Assembly: GCF_042684665.1 (NCBI RefSeq)
Contig: NZ_JBHULY010000011.1
Coordinates: 110,187-174,186, forward strand
Reading direction: 5' to 3'
DNA: 64,000 bases
Source: Jejuia rubra
Lineage (GTDB): Bacteria; Bacteroidota; Bacteroidia; Flavobacteriales; Flavobacteriaceae
Shown: piece by piece, positions 28,014 through 36,466 of the stretch
Layout of the letters: every line of letters begins with the position of its first letter
Position numbering within the stretch: position 1 is the first letter of the stretch
The notes under the pieces: model-generated
Told to the model about the DNA's origin: nothing
Database searches by the model: none
Seen by the model: only the letters and a program-made list of their open reading frames with translations
Made by a program: the position numbers and the translations under genes

Positions 28014-28550
28014 TTAATTCATTAATGCTATTAATTTCTTTTTCGCTCTGTGGTATTGGGATTTTGAGGTGGATGTACTAATTCCTAAAATTTCTCCAAT
28101 TTCCACGTGGTCGTATCCTTCAATTAAATACAAATTGATAATGGTCTGATAACCCTGTGGCAACTGTTTTATAGCAAGCATTATACTGCTCACGTCCAAA
28201 TCGGCTTCTTTTACATCTTCCTCGGCTTCCGAAACCCGATAATCATAATCCTCCAAGGCCACCAGCGGTATTCGTTTTAACTTTAAATGGTTAATACTTT
28301 TGTTGATGACAATTCGTTTTAACCAAGAGCCAAAGGTGCTTTCGTATCTAAAGCTGTCCAGGTTTTTAAAGGCATCCACAAAACTTTCCTGCAATATATC
28401 CTCTACATCCTCCTTTGATTTTACCATCCGCATGCTCACATTGAACATAGCATTGACGTACAGCGAATACAGCTCGTATTGCGTTTTACGGTCGCCCAAT
28501 TTACTCTTCTCAATAAGACTCTTATGTGTAAATAGTACTTGGTTAGCCAC
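28014..28550 (-). CDS. ECF-type RNA polymerase sigma-70 factor
   Basis: Sigma factor of 178 residues. Region 2 spans about 28-95 (MFNVSMRMVKSKEDVEDILQ, ESFVDAFKNLDSFRYESTFG, WLKRIVINKSINHLK). Region 4 spans about 125-176 (LPQGYQTIINLYLIEGYDHV, EIGEILGISTSTSKSQYHRA). No region 3, so an ECF factor. The start codon is GTG at 28550; no nearby ATG gives a better N-terminus. First gene of an operon with a presumed anti-sigma factor, a DUF4097-like protein and a small OMP. A bipartite motif upstream (28595-28622) suggests autoregulation. Confidence 0.93.
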   Translation of the reverse strand: MANQVLFTHKSLIEKSKLGDRKTQYELYSLYVNAMFNVSMRMVKSKEDVEDILQESFVDAFKNLDSFRYESTFGSWLKRIVINKSINHLKLKRIPLVALEDYDYRVSEAEEDVKEADLDVSSIMLAIKQLPQGYQTIINLYLIEGYDHVEIGEILGISTSTSKSQYHRAKKKLIALMN

Positions 28551-28594
28551 TACGTTTTGATGTAAAATCGATTCTGGATTCAGTTGTTATTAGT

Positions 28595-28622
28595 ATAGAC
28601 AACAGAGTTTTTAAAAGGTTGC
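28595..28622 (-). promoter_or_regulatory. Candidate ECF promoter of the sigma operon
   Basis: On the minus strand GCAACC (28622-28617), 16 nt, then GTCTAT (28600-28595), about 45 bp before the GTG start. Hexamers 16 nt apart are typical of ECF promoters. The same layout occurs at 32998-33025 and 33096-33123. Confidence 0.6.
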
Positions 28623-28655
28623 ACCAAATTACAATTAATTTAAAATTTAGTATTT

Positions 28656-28761
28656 GGGCGTTACCCACAAGGGGTCGGGCTTTCCGTTGCAAGTCCTCGC
28701 ACCTCTCCCGATAGCTATCGGGATCGGGCTGTGGGCTTTCCTCTTCAATCCCTAACGCGGG
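28656..28761 (-). repeat. Composite hairpin repeat, copy B
   Basis: A 106-nt minus-strand relative of the element at 21933-22088. It has the ends CCCGCGTTAGGGATTGAA and GGAAAGCCCGACCCC...GGGTAACGCCC, but a different interior that contains the 16-nt palindrome CCCGATAGCTATCGGG (28707-28722). It lies in the 317-bp gap between the sigma gene and the head-GIN gene. The open frame that crosses it is not a gene. Confidence 0.7.
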
Positions 28762-28867
28762 TAAATCCGCCAACACATAGTCACAAAACAAACTTATACG
28801 TGCTTTTGCCAAAGTCAAATTTTACTTTTCCTGCAAGGTTTTGGAAACCTTATAGATCCTGAATGAT

Positions 28868-29521
28868 TTAATTTGAATTTATCACCGCACCATCACTGCT
28901 CGTAGATACATTTACCGTTGGATTGCCCCTGTAAAATAGTACCCCATCACTGGAAACAGAACCCGTCAAGGCATCCGCACAAGTTATAGAAATAGAGGCA
29001 TCCGACGAACAATCGACATTACAGGTTTTCGTCTGAAAATCAAACCCCTCAATTTTAGCATCACTGCTCGCATCAATATCCATACTAAGCGCAGAGCCAG
29101 AAAGGGATATAAATGCATCGCTTGAAACCCTCACTCTAAACGTATCCAAGTTTTCAAAGCCCGAAAGACGCCCGAAACTGTCCGCTGAAAGTGATAATCT
29201 GTTGATGGTAGGCATCGTGATTTCCAGACGCATTACGTTCAACCTTCTTATATTTCCTTTAAGTCGGGCCACCAGTTTACCGCTATCTACTCTCGTGGTA
29301 ACGTTGTAAATAATGTTATCGCTTGTAGTGACTTTTACGGACTGCAACTCACCTTGTTTGATGATAACTTCCATGTCGTCGGAAACATCAACTTCGTCAA
29401 AATTGGCTAAGGTTCGTTCTTCGGTAATGATGTTATTGGACGCCTTAATGCCGTCAATGGAGCAAGAGTTTAGCAGTATTCCATATGCTAAAAATAAACA
29501 GATTGCGTACTGTGTTTTCAT
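28868..29521 (-). CDS. Head-GIN / DUF2807 domain lipoprotein
   Basis: Protein of 217 residues from the ATG at 29521, chosen because it opens a lipoprotein signal (LAYGILLNSCS, C20). The mature part is one DUF2807 domain: ERTLANFDEVDVSDDMEVII, LVARLKGNIRRLNVMRLEIT and the repeated beta-helix turns SLSADSFGRLSGF, VSSDAFISLSGSAL, IDASSDAKIEGF, DCSSDASISI, SVSSDGVLFY. These surface lipoproteins are widespread in Bacteroidota and have no firm function. It lies between the DUF4249 gene and the sigma operon on the same strand, with a palindromic repeat upstream. Confidence 0.88.
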   Translation of the reverse strand: MKTQYAICLFLAYGILLNSCSIDGIKASNNIITEERTLANFDEVDVSDDMEVIIKQGELQSVKVTTSDNIIYNVTTRVDSGKLVARLKGNIRRLNVMRLEITMPTINRLSLSADSFGRLSGFENLDTFRVRVSSDAFISLSGSALSMDIDASSDAKIEGFDFQTKTCNVDCSSDASISITCADALTGSVSSDGVLFYRGNPTVNVSTSSDGAVINSN

Positions 29522-29558
29522 GATTTTTGTTTTTTGATTAATATTTGATGTATTTGAG

Positions 29559-29650
29559 TGTTGTCCCCTACAGGGGGCCTTAGGGGTGTTAATTTTGAAT
29601 AACACCTCCCTTATCCCGATAGCTATCGGGACCTCCTTTTTAGGAGGGAA
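29559..29650 (-). repeat. Palindromic intergenic repeat (TGTCCCCT type plus CCCGATAGCTATCGGG)
   Basis: The gap between head-GIN and DUF4249 holds nested inverted repeats: TGTCCCCTACAGGGGGCC, TTAGGGGTGTT facing AACACCTCCCTTA, the palindrome CCCGATAGCTATCGGG (29615-29630) and CCTCC/GGAGG. A TTTGAGTGT-TCCCCT sequence like the one here also precedes rpiB at 56183-56222. Non-coding, REP-like. Confidence 0.65.
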
Positions 29651-29670
29651 ACTGTTGTCTTAAATCGATA

Positions 29671-30516
29671 TTATTGAAATGTGTACGATACCCTATCAAA
29701 TTCGGACAACCTGAAATAGCCAAAGGCATAATTTTCTGGTGTCGTAATATTGATACAATTTCCTTTTAACTTGGAAGGAATGGCGCTAAATGGGTCGCCA
29801 TCTGCATCATATTGTTCTATCAGTAAGCTGATGTAATTATCATATTGCTCAGAAATGCCATAAAGTGTAAACTCTACTACGTCGCCAGGCATAAACTGGC
29901 CTTGACCGTCGTTTTCATCTTCATCTTTCTCAAAAAACGTATCCAATTCATTTCCATTTACAAACTCATCGGGATAATCCTCAAACTCCGGCACCAAATC
30001 GCCTTGTTCTATAAATTTTATCAAATAGAAATTTTCTTCATCCGCAGGGTCATCCCAAAATATGGAGACATTCAAAACTTCATCATCAAACCCGCCTTCC
30101 AAAGATTGCTCCACACGTTTAATTGGCGATACCGATTTTAAAGTTTCCGTGGCGCGATACATCTCGCCATTATATTCCACTTCCAAAGTATAACTGTCAT
30201 TTATTACTGGAACAAAATTTGAAATGGTATAAGTGCCATCATTTTGGTCTACAAAAGTATATGCCACACTACTGCTATTATTGGTCACTTTTACCGAAGC
30301 ACCTGTGACCGCTGAATTTGCTGAATTTTCAAAATAAGGAGTTGAGGTACTCAATTTTACAACTTGATTGTTGCCTGTTGTGCCCTTTTCCCAATCTAAA
30401 GACGCCTCAATAACCAGTCTTGGTGAGGATGTTGGTACGTCTACATCAATAACGTCCTCGCATGATGTTAATCCAACAAGAAGTAATACTAAAAATGAGT
30501 TTATCAAAGGTTTCAT
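29671..30516 (-). CDS. DUF4249 lipoprotein, partner of the TonB receptor
   Basis: Protein of 281 residues with lipobox VGLTSCEDVID (C19). The mature part has an Ig-like N-terminal domain (SPRLVIEASLDWEKG, NDGTYTISNFVP) and a beta-rich C-terminal domain (LNVSIFWDDPADEENFYLIK), the usual DUF4249 layout. Genes of this family regularly follow a carboxypeptidase-like-domain TonB receptor, as here (29 bp after it). By analogy with SusD it may sit on the cell surface with the receptor and help uptake; this is inference. The acidic stretch FFEKDEDENDG near residue 195 could bind metal. Confidence 0.88.
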   Translation of the reverse strand: MKPLINSFLVLLLVGLTSCEDVIDVDVPTSSPRLVIEASLDWEKGTTGNNQVVKLSTSTPYFENSANSAVTGASVKVTNNSSSVAYTFVDQNDGTYTISNFVPVINDSYTLEVEYNGEMYRATETLKSVSPIKRVEQSLEGGFDDEVLNVSIFWDDPADEENFYLIKFIEQGDLVPEFEDYPDEFVNGNELDTFFEKDEDENDGQGQFMPGDVVEFTLYGISEQYDNYISLLIEQYDADGDPFSAIPSKLKGNCINITTPENYAFGYFRLSEFDRVSYTFQ

Positions 30517-30545
30517 AATGTATATGTTTTAATGTCCATTATGGA

Positions 30546-32921
30546 CTAAAATTTAAAGTTATAAGTGATTGATGGTATAATGCCGAAAATGGCAATTCTT
30601 GTAGCTTCATTACTGCCTGTTTCTGCGTTTTGACCAAAACTAATGGACTGCGCATTTTTACGATTGTAGGCATTGTAAATCCCGAATACCCACTCACCCT
30701 TTAATTTTTTGTTGGCATTCTTTTTTGGGGTGTAAGTCGCAGACAAGTCCAACCTATGATACGCTGGTAACCTGCTAGCGTTTCTATCTGAAAAACTGGC
30801 GATAGATAAACCTTCATAGGTGTATTGCGCGTCCGGATATGTCACAGGTCTGCCTGTTTGATAAACGGCATTTGCGCTGAATTTCCATCTATCGTTCAAT
30901 TTATATGCTCCTGTTATAGAAACGTCATGCGTTCTGTCGTAAGGGGTATTGTACCATTTGCCATCATTAATGCCTAATCCACCAGCAATTCCTCCGGGGG
31001 TTCTTTGCTCAGATTTTGATAAGGTGTAGGCCAACCAACCTGTAAAACGTCCTTTGTTTTTTCTCAACAAAAACTCCAGTCCGTAAGCTCTGGCTTCACC
31101 ATTTAAAATTTCGGTTTCAATGGTATTATTACCTATTAAATCCGACCCGTCAACGTAATCAATTCTGTTATCCACCGTTTTGTAGTAGGCTTCAACCTCC
31201 AAAGAAAATATATTGTCCTTCAAATTTTTATAATACCCTACGGCATATTGATTCGATTTTTGAGGCTTGATATATTTTCCACTTGGTGTCCATACATCCA
31301 CTGGTGTTACTGCCATAGTGTTGGACAATAAATGCATGTATTGTACCGACCTTGTATAACTAGCTTTAACGGAAGACGACCCATTCAACTGATAAGACAA
31401 CCCAAAACGTGGTTCAAAATTGCCAAAATTTTTAATGCTTTCATTTTTTTCGAAAACCGTTTCCCCTGCTTCTTCTCCATTTTCATAAATACCTAGGTCT
31501 TCATTATACGTTACCGGCATATTGTTGACATAATTCATAATGTTTTGTCCACCAAGTCTGTTAAACCTGCTGTATCTTAATCCATAATTCAAAGTGAGTT
31601 TATCCGAAATTTGATGTTCTGCACTGGCGTAAACACCACTTTCTAAAGCACGCTTCTGTTCTAACTTTAAGTAATTAACAGCTGAATCATCATTAGTTGG
31701 TTTTACTTCACCTGGATTTAAATTGTGGAGTATCGTACTAGCACCAAAATCTATTTTAAGTTTGTCATTCAAATAATACCCAAAATCGTATTTTAAGTTG
31801 TAGTTTGTAATATTGGCAATCCAATCTAGTTCTATAAAATCTAGGACAATGCGATAATCATATTTGCTGTAAATCAAGGATAAATTGGAAAACAGCTTAT
31901 CGTTAAACACATGATTCCACCTTAAATTTCCAGAGGCATTCCCGTAGTTGTTTCTCACCACGCCCGACAAATCAAAAACATCCCTCCCAAAATACCCTGA
32001 AAGGAACAGCCTATTGTTTTTGTTAAGACTGTAATTCGTTTTCAAATTGAGGTCATAAAAAGAAATTTTATCATCTTTTACTTCGGGAATCGCCTTCATC
32101 AATAAATGCGCATAAGAGGAGCGTCCTGCAATTAGGAAGGAACCCTTTTTACCAAATAAAGGTGCTTCAGCAGTAAGTCTGCTGGAAATTAAACCAATGC
32201 CTCCATTGAGTTCAAATTGTTTGCTGTTTCCGTCTTTTTGATGCACATCCAAAACCGAAGATATGCGTCCACCAAATTTTGCTGGAATATCGCCCTTATA
32301 AAGTTTTACATTCTTAATGGCTTCATTATTAAACACAGAGAAAAACCCAAAGAAATGCGAGGTGTTATAAATGATAGCTTCATCCAATAGAACGAGGTTT
32401 TGGTCAACTGCTCCACCTCTAACATTGAATCCTCCAGTCCCTTCACCAGAATTAGTAACTCCGGGTAATAATTGAATAGATTTTATAACATCCACCTCTC
32501 CCAAAACAGCAGGGATTTGTTTAATGGTTGAAGCGTTTAATTTAGAAACGCTCATCTGGGGTTTCTTGATGCTGATACGCTCGGACTCTTCGGCGGTAAC
32601 CACAATTTCGTCCAATTGATTAGTGGCTTCGGCCAGCTCGAAATCCAAAATCTGGTCTTGATTAAGATTGATGGTTTTGGATATCTCTTCGTAACCCATA
32701 TAAGACACAATTAGAGTATAATTGCCCACTGGAGCTGTTAAAGAATAAAACCCGTAAGCATTAGTTACTGCACCATTGGTGGTCCCTTTTAAAAATACAG
32801 TTGCCCCTAAAAGGGTTTCGCCATTTTTGGCATCTTTTACAGTACCGCGAACACTGAATGTACTTTGTGCGGTTGAGGCTATGCTTAAAAATAAGCACAA
32901 CCCTAAAAACATAATTTTCAT
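30546..32921 (-). CDS. TonB-dependent outer-membrane receptor
   Basis: Receptor of 791 residues. Signal peptide (about 1-20, IASTAQ), a carboxypeptidase-regulatory-like domain (about 22-105, FSVRGTVKDAKNGETLLGAT), plug (about 118-230, SIQLLPGVTNSGEGTGGFNV and VDQNLVLLDEAIIYN), then a 22-strand barrel to the C-terminal aromatic ITYNFKF. Shorter than SusC (about 1000 residues), so not a classical glycan SusC. It is cotranscribed with the DUF4249 lipoprotein gene. A bipartite ECF-like motif lies about 77 bp upstream of the start. The ligand is unknown; iron chelates or peptides are possible. Confidence 0.93.
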   Translation of the reverse strand: MKIMFLGLCLFLSIASTAQSTFSVRGTVKDAKNGETLLGATVFLKGTTNGAVTNAYGFYSLTAPVGNYTLIVSYMGYEEISKTINLNQDQILDFELAEATNQLDEIVVTAEESERISIKKPQMSVSKLNASTIKQIPAVLGEVDVIKSIQLLPGVTNSGEGTGGFNVRGGAVDQNLVLLDEAIIYNTSHFFGFFSVFNNEAIKNVKLYKGDIPAKFGGRISSVLDVHQKDGNSKQFELNGGIGLISSRLTAEAPLFGKKGSFLIAGRSSYAHLLMKAIPEVKDDKISFYDLNLKTNYSLNKNNRLFLSGYFGRDVFDLSGVVRNNYGNASGNLRWNHVFNDKLFSNLSLIYSKYDYRIVLDFIELDWIANITNYNLKYDFGYYLNDKLKIDFGASTILHNLNPGEVKPTNDDSAVNYLKLEQKRALESGVYASAEHQISDKLTLNYGLRYSRFNRLGGQNIMNYVNNMPVTYNEDLGIYENGEEAGETVFEKNESIKNFGNFEPRFGLSYQLNGSSSVKASYTRSVQYMHLLSNTMAVTPVDVWTPSGKYIKPQKSNQYAVGYYKNLKDNIFSLEVEAYYKTVDNRIDYVDGSDLIGNNTIETEILNGEARAYGLEFLLRKNKGRFTGWLAYTLSKSEQRTPGGIAGGLGINDGKWYNTPYDRTHDVSITGAYKLNDRWKFSANAVYQTGRPVTYPDAQYTYEGLSIASFSDRNASRLPAYHRLDLSATYTPKKNANKKLKGEWVFGIYNAYNRKNAQSISFGQNAETGSNEATRIAIFGIIPSITYNFKF

Positions 32922-32997
32922 TTGGTCTGTTCGTTTTCGTGAGATGAAATTGTTTCAGTATCTCAGCATCACATGATTTATGATTGATTGTACTCTT

Positions 32998-33025
32998 ATT
33001 GACAGACTAGAAATTGAAGGGTTGC
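32998..33025 (-). promoter_or_regulatory. Candidate ECF promoter of the TonB/DUF4249 operon
   Basis: On the minus strand GCAACC (33025-33020), 16 nt, then GTCAAT (33003-32998). It has the same first hexamer and the same spacing as the sigma operon motif, and differs by one base in the second hexamer. Confidence 0.5.
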
Positions 33026-33095
33026 GTATTTGTAAAATTATTTTGAAATATTTTCAAGTAGAAGCATTTCATTGTGAATTTATTTACAAATTGGC

Positions 33096-33123
33096 GCAAC
33101 CATTTAGCACAATTCACATCTAT
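33096..33123 (+). promoter_or_regulatory. Candidate ECF promoter of the VWA gene
   Basis: On the plus strand GCAACC (33096-33101), 16 nt, then ATCTAT (33118-33123), 47 bp before the ATG at 33171. The motif lies back to back with the one for the divergent TonB operon. Confidence 0.5.
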
Positions 33124-33170
33124 AATACATACCTGCAATCGCAATAAATAAACTTTCAAATATCAGTACC

Positions 33171-34628
33171 ATGAAGCATCAATCTTACCTCTTTTACGTC
33201 TTAGCCTTTTTTTTAATTCTAGTCGGGTGTACGGCAAACGATACGTCCAAATTCGTGTCGCCTTTTCAAAATGAAGCCTTAGACTTTGAAACGCCTCAAA
33301 TTGAAAAATATAAGGACCATGGAGAAAATCCATTTATTGAAACTAGTGAAGCCCCCATTTCTACATTTTCTGTTGACGCCGATGGAGGCTCCTATGCCAA
33401 CATGAGACGGTTTCTAAACCTGGGGCAAACCCCTCCTACCGCCTCGGTGAGGATCGAAGAATATATTAACTACTTTACTTTTGATTATCCTGAACCACAA
33501 GGTGATGATAATGTCGGTCTAAATTCAGAAACATCCATTTGTCCATGGAATACGGCGCATCATTTAATACGTATCGGAATGAAAGGTAAAACCATTCCTG
33601 AAGGGCAGTTACCAAACTCAAATTATGTGTTCCTGATTGATGTCTCCGGATCAATGAGTTCTCCAGACAAATTGGGTATCTTAAAATCCGGGTTCAAAAC
33701 CTTGACCGACAATCTAAAGGACGATGATAAAATTGCTATTGTAACCTACGCTGGCAGTGCTGGTTTATTATTGCCATCTACTCCCGGAAGCGAGAAGGAT
33801 AAAATTAAACAGGCCATAGATCAACTCGGAGCAGGTGGTTCTACCGCCGGAGCCGAAGGCATTATTACGGCTTATAAAATTGCTGAGGAAAACTTTATTA
33901 ATAATGGCAACAATAGAGTGATTTTAGGATCGGATGGCGACTTTAATGTTGGCCCTTCATCCACTGAAGATTTAGTAGAACTTATTGAAGCAAAAAGAGA
34001 AACTGGAATTTATTTGACCGTGCTTGGTGTTGGTGGAGGAAATTTGAATGATTACGGCATGGAGCAAATTGCAAATAAAGGTAACGGCAACTATGAATAT
34101 ATTGACAATGCCGAACAGATTCAAAAAGTGTTTTCTTATGAATTAGGCAAGCTATATACCATAGCTAAAGATTCTAAAATTCAGATCACTTTTAATGAAA
34201 ATAAGGTGTCTTCTTATCGGTTGATAGGCTACGAAAATAGAGCATTGGATAATGATGATTTTGAAGATGACACAAAAGATGCTGGAGAAATTGGATCATC
34301 CCAAACCATTACGGCGCTTTACGAAGTGGTCTTAAAAAATAGCCCCAATGAAGATATTTTTGCCACCTTCGATTTTCGTTACAAAAAACCGAATTCCGCT
34401 GAAAGTATTCCCATTACGCACGAAATTAAAAGTACTGGAAACACCATCTCAGAAAACATGAAATTTGCAACAGCTGTTGCAGGTTTTGGGCTAATAATGA
34501 AAGACTCGGAATATAAAGGAGATGTAACTAAAGAAATCATTCTTGATTTAGCCAATGCTTCCACATCGTTCGATCCGCATGGGTTTAGAAAAGAATTTAT
34601 AAAGCTTGTTGAAAGCTGGCACGACTAA
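33171..34628 (+). CDS. VWA-domain lipoprotein with DUF3520 (YfbK-like)
   Basis: Envelope lipoprotein of 485 residues, lipobox LILVGCTAN (C20). An N-terminal vWF_A-associated region follows (STFSVDADGGSYANMRRFLN, ASVRIEEYINYF). The VWA domain spans about 150-325, with an intact MIDAS motif D157-V-S159-G-S161 and a later VILGSDGDFNVG. The C-terminal DUF3520 region ends LANASTSFDPHGFRKEFIKL. MIDAS proteins bind a divalent metal and a protein ligand. In Bacteroidota, genes of this type often go with ECF sigma genes; here the gene is divergent from the TonB operon and shares the bipartite upstream motif. A strong terminator follows. Confidence 0.92.
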   Translation: MKHQSYLFYVLAFFLILVGCTANDTSKFVSPFQNEALDFETPQIEKYKDHGENPFIETSEAPISTFSVDADGGSYANMRRFLNLGQTPPTASVRIEEYINYFTFDYPEPQGDDNVGLNSETSICPWNTAHHLIRIGMKGKTIPEGQLPNSNYVFLIDVSGSMSSPDKLGILKSGFKTLTDNLKDDDKIAIVTYAGSAGLLLPSTPGSEKDKIKQAIDQLGAGGSTAGAEGIITAYKIAEENFINNGNNRVILGSDGDFNVGPSSTEDLVELIEAKRETGIYLTVLGVGGGNLNDYGMEQIANKGNGNYEYIDNAEQIQKVFSYELGKLYTIAKDSKIQITFNENKVSSYRLIGYENRALDNDDFEDDTKDAGEIGSSQTITALYEVVLKNSPNEDIFATFDFRYKKPNSAESIPITHEIKSTGNTISENMKFATAVAGFGLIMKDSEYKGDVTKEIILDLANASTSFDPHGFRKEFIKLVESWHD

Positions 34629-34647
34629 CAGTTTTGATTTAAGGCAT

Positions 34648-34683
34648 AAAAAAACCTGATAAACAATTGTTTATCAGGTTTTT
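34648..34683 (+). terminator. Bidirectional terminator between the VWA and OmpH-like genes
   Basis: AAAAACCTGATAAACA / TGTTTATCAGGTTTTT is a near-perfect hairpin with A and T runs on both sides. It serves the two convergent genes. Confidence 0.92.
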
Positions 34684-34700
34684 AAATTAATTTTCAATAT

Positions 34701-35219
34701 TTATTTATCCTTATAAGACGCATTCAACGCCTCTAAAATTGTCTGGGTCAAATCATTTTCCTCGGTACCGTAAAGTACTGAAGCTGCCGCATCGCTAGTG
34801 CCTAAAATGTACGTATATCCATTTTGCTTTCCATAGTCTTTTACAAAGCCCTTTACCTTTACAATCAATGTATCGATTTCTGCTTGAAATGCTAAAGTTA
34901 AAGCTTGGGCCTCACTTTGCTTTTGTTGGTCGTTAATCTGTTTTAGCTTGCCCAATTCCTCATAGCGCTCTTGTGCTTTCTTTTGGGACATTTTGCTAGC
35001 CCTTACTTGAAATTTTTGAACTTCAAATTGAAAAGCCTCTTCAATGCTATCGAACCGCTTAGTAAACAATTGTTCCTTGCCCTTAAAACGTGCTTCAATA
35101 TCCTTCTTTTCTTGATACTCATTGATTACAACACTATTGTCAATATAACCAATTTTATTTGGTTTTTGACAGGACGCCAAAACCAATAACAGTAGTCCGG
35201 TATAAAATATATGTTTCAT
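34701..35219 (-). CDS. OmpH/Skp-like lipoprotein
   Basis: Protein of 172 residues with lipobox LLVLASCQK (C17). The mature part begins IGYIDNSVVINEYQEKKDIE, the typical OmpH/Skp opening. A long helical hairpin follows (about 45-125, coiled-coil rich in K, E and Q), then a closing beta segment (NGYTYILGTSDAAASVLYG). Skp proteins are periplasmic chaperones for outer-membrane proteins. The lipid anchor is a variation seen in Bacteroidota relatives. It appears to be a single-gene transcript. Confidence 0.85.
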   Translation of the reverse strand: MKHIFYTGLLLLVLASCQKPNKIGYIDNSVVINEYQEKKDIEARFKGKEQLFTKRFDSIEEAFQFEVQKFQVRASKMSQKKAQERYEELGKLKQINDQQKQSEAQALTLAFQAEIDTLIVKVKGFVKDYGKQNGYTYILGTSDAAASVLYGTEENDLTQTILEALNASYKDK

Positions 35220-35469
35220 GTTTCTTTTAATTTACTTTAGTGGAACTCGTTTTTCAAATTCGCACAAATGTACTAAAGTCTATCAATATGAAATGGCTAA
35301 TGTCTTGGATTTTAGACAATAAAGAATAATTATTGCTTGTTTTAAATTCAATAAAAATATTCTATAAAAAACAACACAAAATAAAGCGATTTAAGAGGCT
35401 TTCAAATTTTGGGTTGGTATTTCCCTTTTGAATGCCAAAAGCCCAAAGCAAACATTTCCCCATGCCTTT

Positions 35470-36315
35470 TTAACTATTATTAATGATGTAAATCAAGGAT
35501 GAAGCCTCTTTTGAACTTATCGTCTTAATATTTGATAGCAGTCCTACCCAAAATCCCTTAAGCGGATTCATTTTTCCTGTTTTATATTTTTCAGAAAGAA
35601 GGCTTACATAAAAAGCATCAAACCACATAGGCTTTGTTTTTTTAATCTTAAAACCAAAAGTTCCAATAAGTTTTGAAAGCGAAACTTTGTCAAAATGCCA
35701 AAGGTGTCGTGGCACATCATACGCCGCCCAAAATTGTTTATAGTGATTGGCATCATAACTTTTATAATTTGGAACCGCTATAACTATGGTACCATTAGGT
35801 TTTAATATTTTTCTTAAAACATTAAGATGATCCTCCAATTTTGGCAAATGTTCCAGCACGTGCCAAAGGGTAATTACATCAAAACTATTTGGTTCAAACT
35901 TCAAAAGTTCATCAATTTCAAAAACTGAATTATTAGTTTTTTCATTGGCAATAACTCTTGCGTTTTCATTTGGCTCAATTCCAAAAATCTTCCAATTATT
36001 CTTTAAAGCGGTTTGCAAAAAATCACCAGTGCCACAACCTATATCTAAAAGATTTTTCCCTTCCGTTGGAAAAGAGTTTATCAACTTCAATTTCTTTTGA
36101 AGAGAAATGGCTCTCACCAAATGATATACTTTTTCAAATAAATTTCGCTTGGAATCCGTATGTGAAATATAATCTTCACTTTCGTAATATTCGGCCAATC
36201 TTTTCTCTGAAGGCCGGGGATGTGTTTCTAAAAAACCGTACTCAGAATTTTTGATTAATTCAAATTCTTCTCCTGAAACGGAGTGGTCCCTTAGTCTAAG
36301 ATATATGTTTTTCAC
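35470..36315 (-). CDS. Class I SAM-dependent methyltransferase
   Basis: Methyltransferase of 281 residues. Motif I is LLDIGCGTGDFLQTA (near residue 89), the acidic end of beta 2 is IFGIEPNENA, and motif IV is FDVITLWHVLEHLPKLEDHL. The N-terminal part (LETHPRPSEKRLAEYYESED) resembles Methyltransf_23/UbiG-like proteins that act on surface or lipid substrates. The start codon is GTG at 36315. The substrate is unknown. A palindromic repeat and a parS-like site separate it from mnmG. Confidence 0.87.
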   Translation of the reverse strand: MKNIYLRLRDHSVSGEEFELIKNSEYGFLETHPRPSEKRLAEYYESEDYISHTDSKRNLFEKVYHLVRAISLQKKLKLINSFPTEGKNLLDIGCGTGDFLQTALKNNWKIFGIEPNENARVIANEKTNNSVFEIDELLKFEPNSFDVITLWHVLEHLPKLEDHLNVLRKILKPNGTIVIAVPNYKSYDANHYKQFWAAYDVPRHLWHFDKVSLSKLIGTFGFKIKKTKPMWFDAFYVSLLSEKYKTGKMNPLKGFWVGLLSNIKTISSKEASSLIYIINNS

Positions 36316-36326
36316 TTTGAATATAC

Positions 36327-36382
36327 GGTCATTTCGAGAGCCTCAATGACCATTTTTGGTGGCTGAGGCTCTCGAAGTCACC
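36327..36382. repeat. Palindromic repeat, CTGAGGCTCTCGAAGT type
   Basis: A 56-nt inverted repeat. GGTCATT...AATGACC forms the left hairpin and GGTGGCTGAGGCTCTCGAAGTCACC the right one, with CGAGAGCCTCA / TGAGGCTCTCG as the long-range pairing. The same core lies in frame inside rnr at 60730-60787. Confidence 0.75.
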
Positions 36383-36385
36383 AAA

Positions 36386-36401
36386 TGTTCCACGTGGAAC
36401 G
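36386..36401. promoter_or_regulatory. parS-like centromere site 1
   Basis: TGTTCCACGTGGAACG, a 14-nt perfect palindrome GTTCCACGTGGAAC. It is very close to the ParB-binding consensus known from other bacteria (TGTTTCACGTGAAACA). It lies 65 bp beyond the mnmG stop codon. Confidence 0.75.
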
Positions 36402-36466
36402 TTTTATTAAATTCTAAAAGAGATTCCTGCTTTCACTTAGACTACGCTTAGAATAAACCCAGGGAT

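Noticed and set aside
28543..28818. A 91-residue minus-strand open frame across the gap between the sigma and head-GIN genes
   Set aside because: It runs through the composite repeat and the candidate promoter; its residues are translated repeat sequence.
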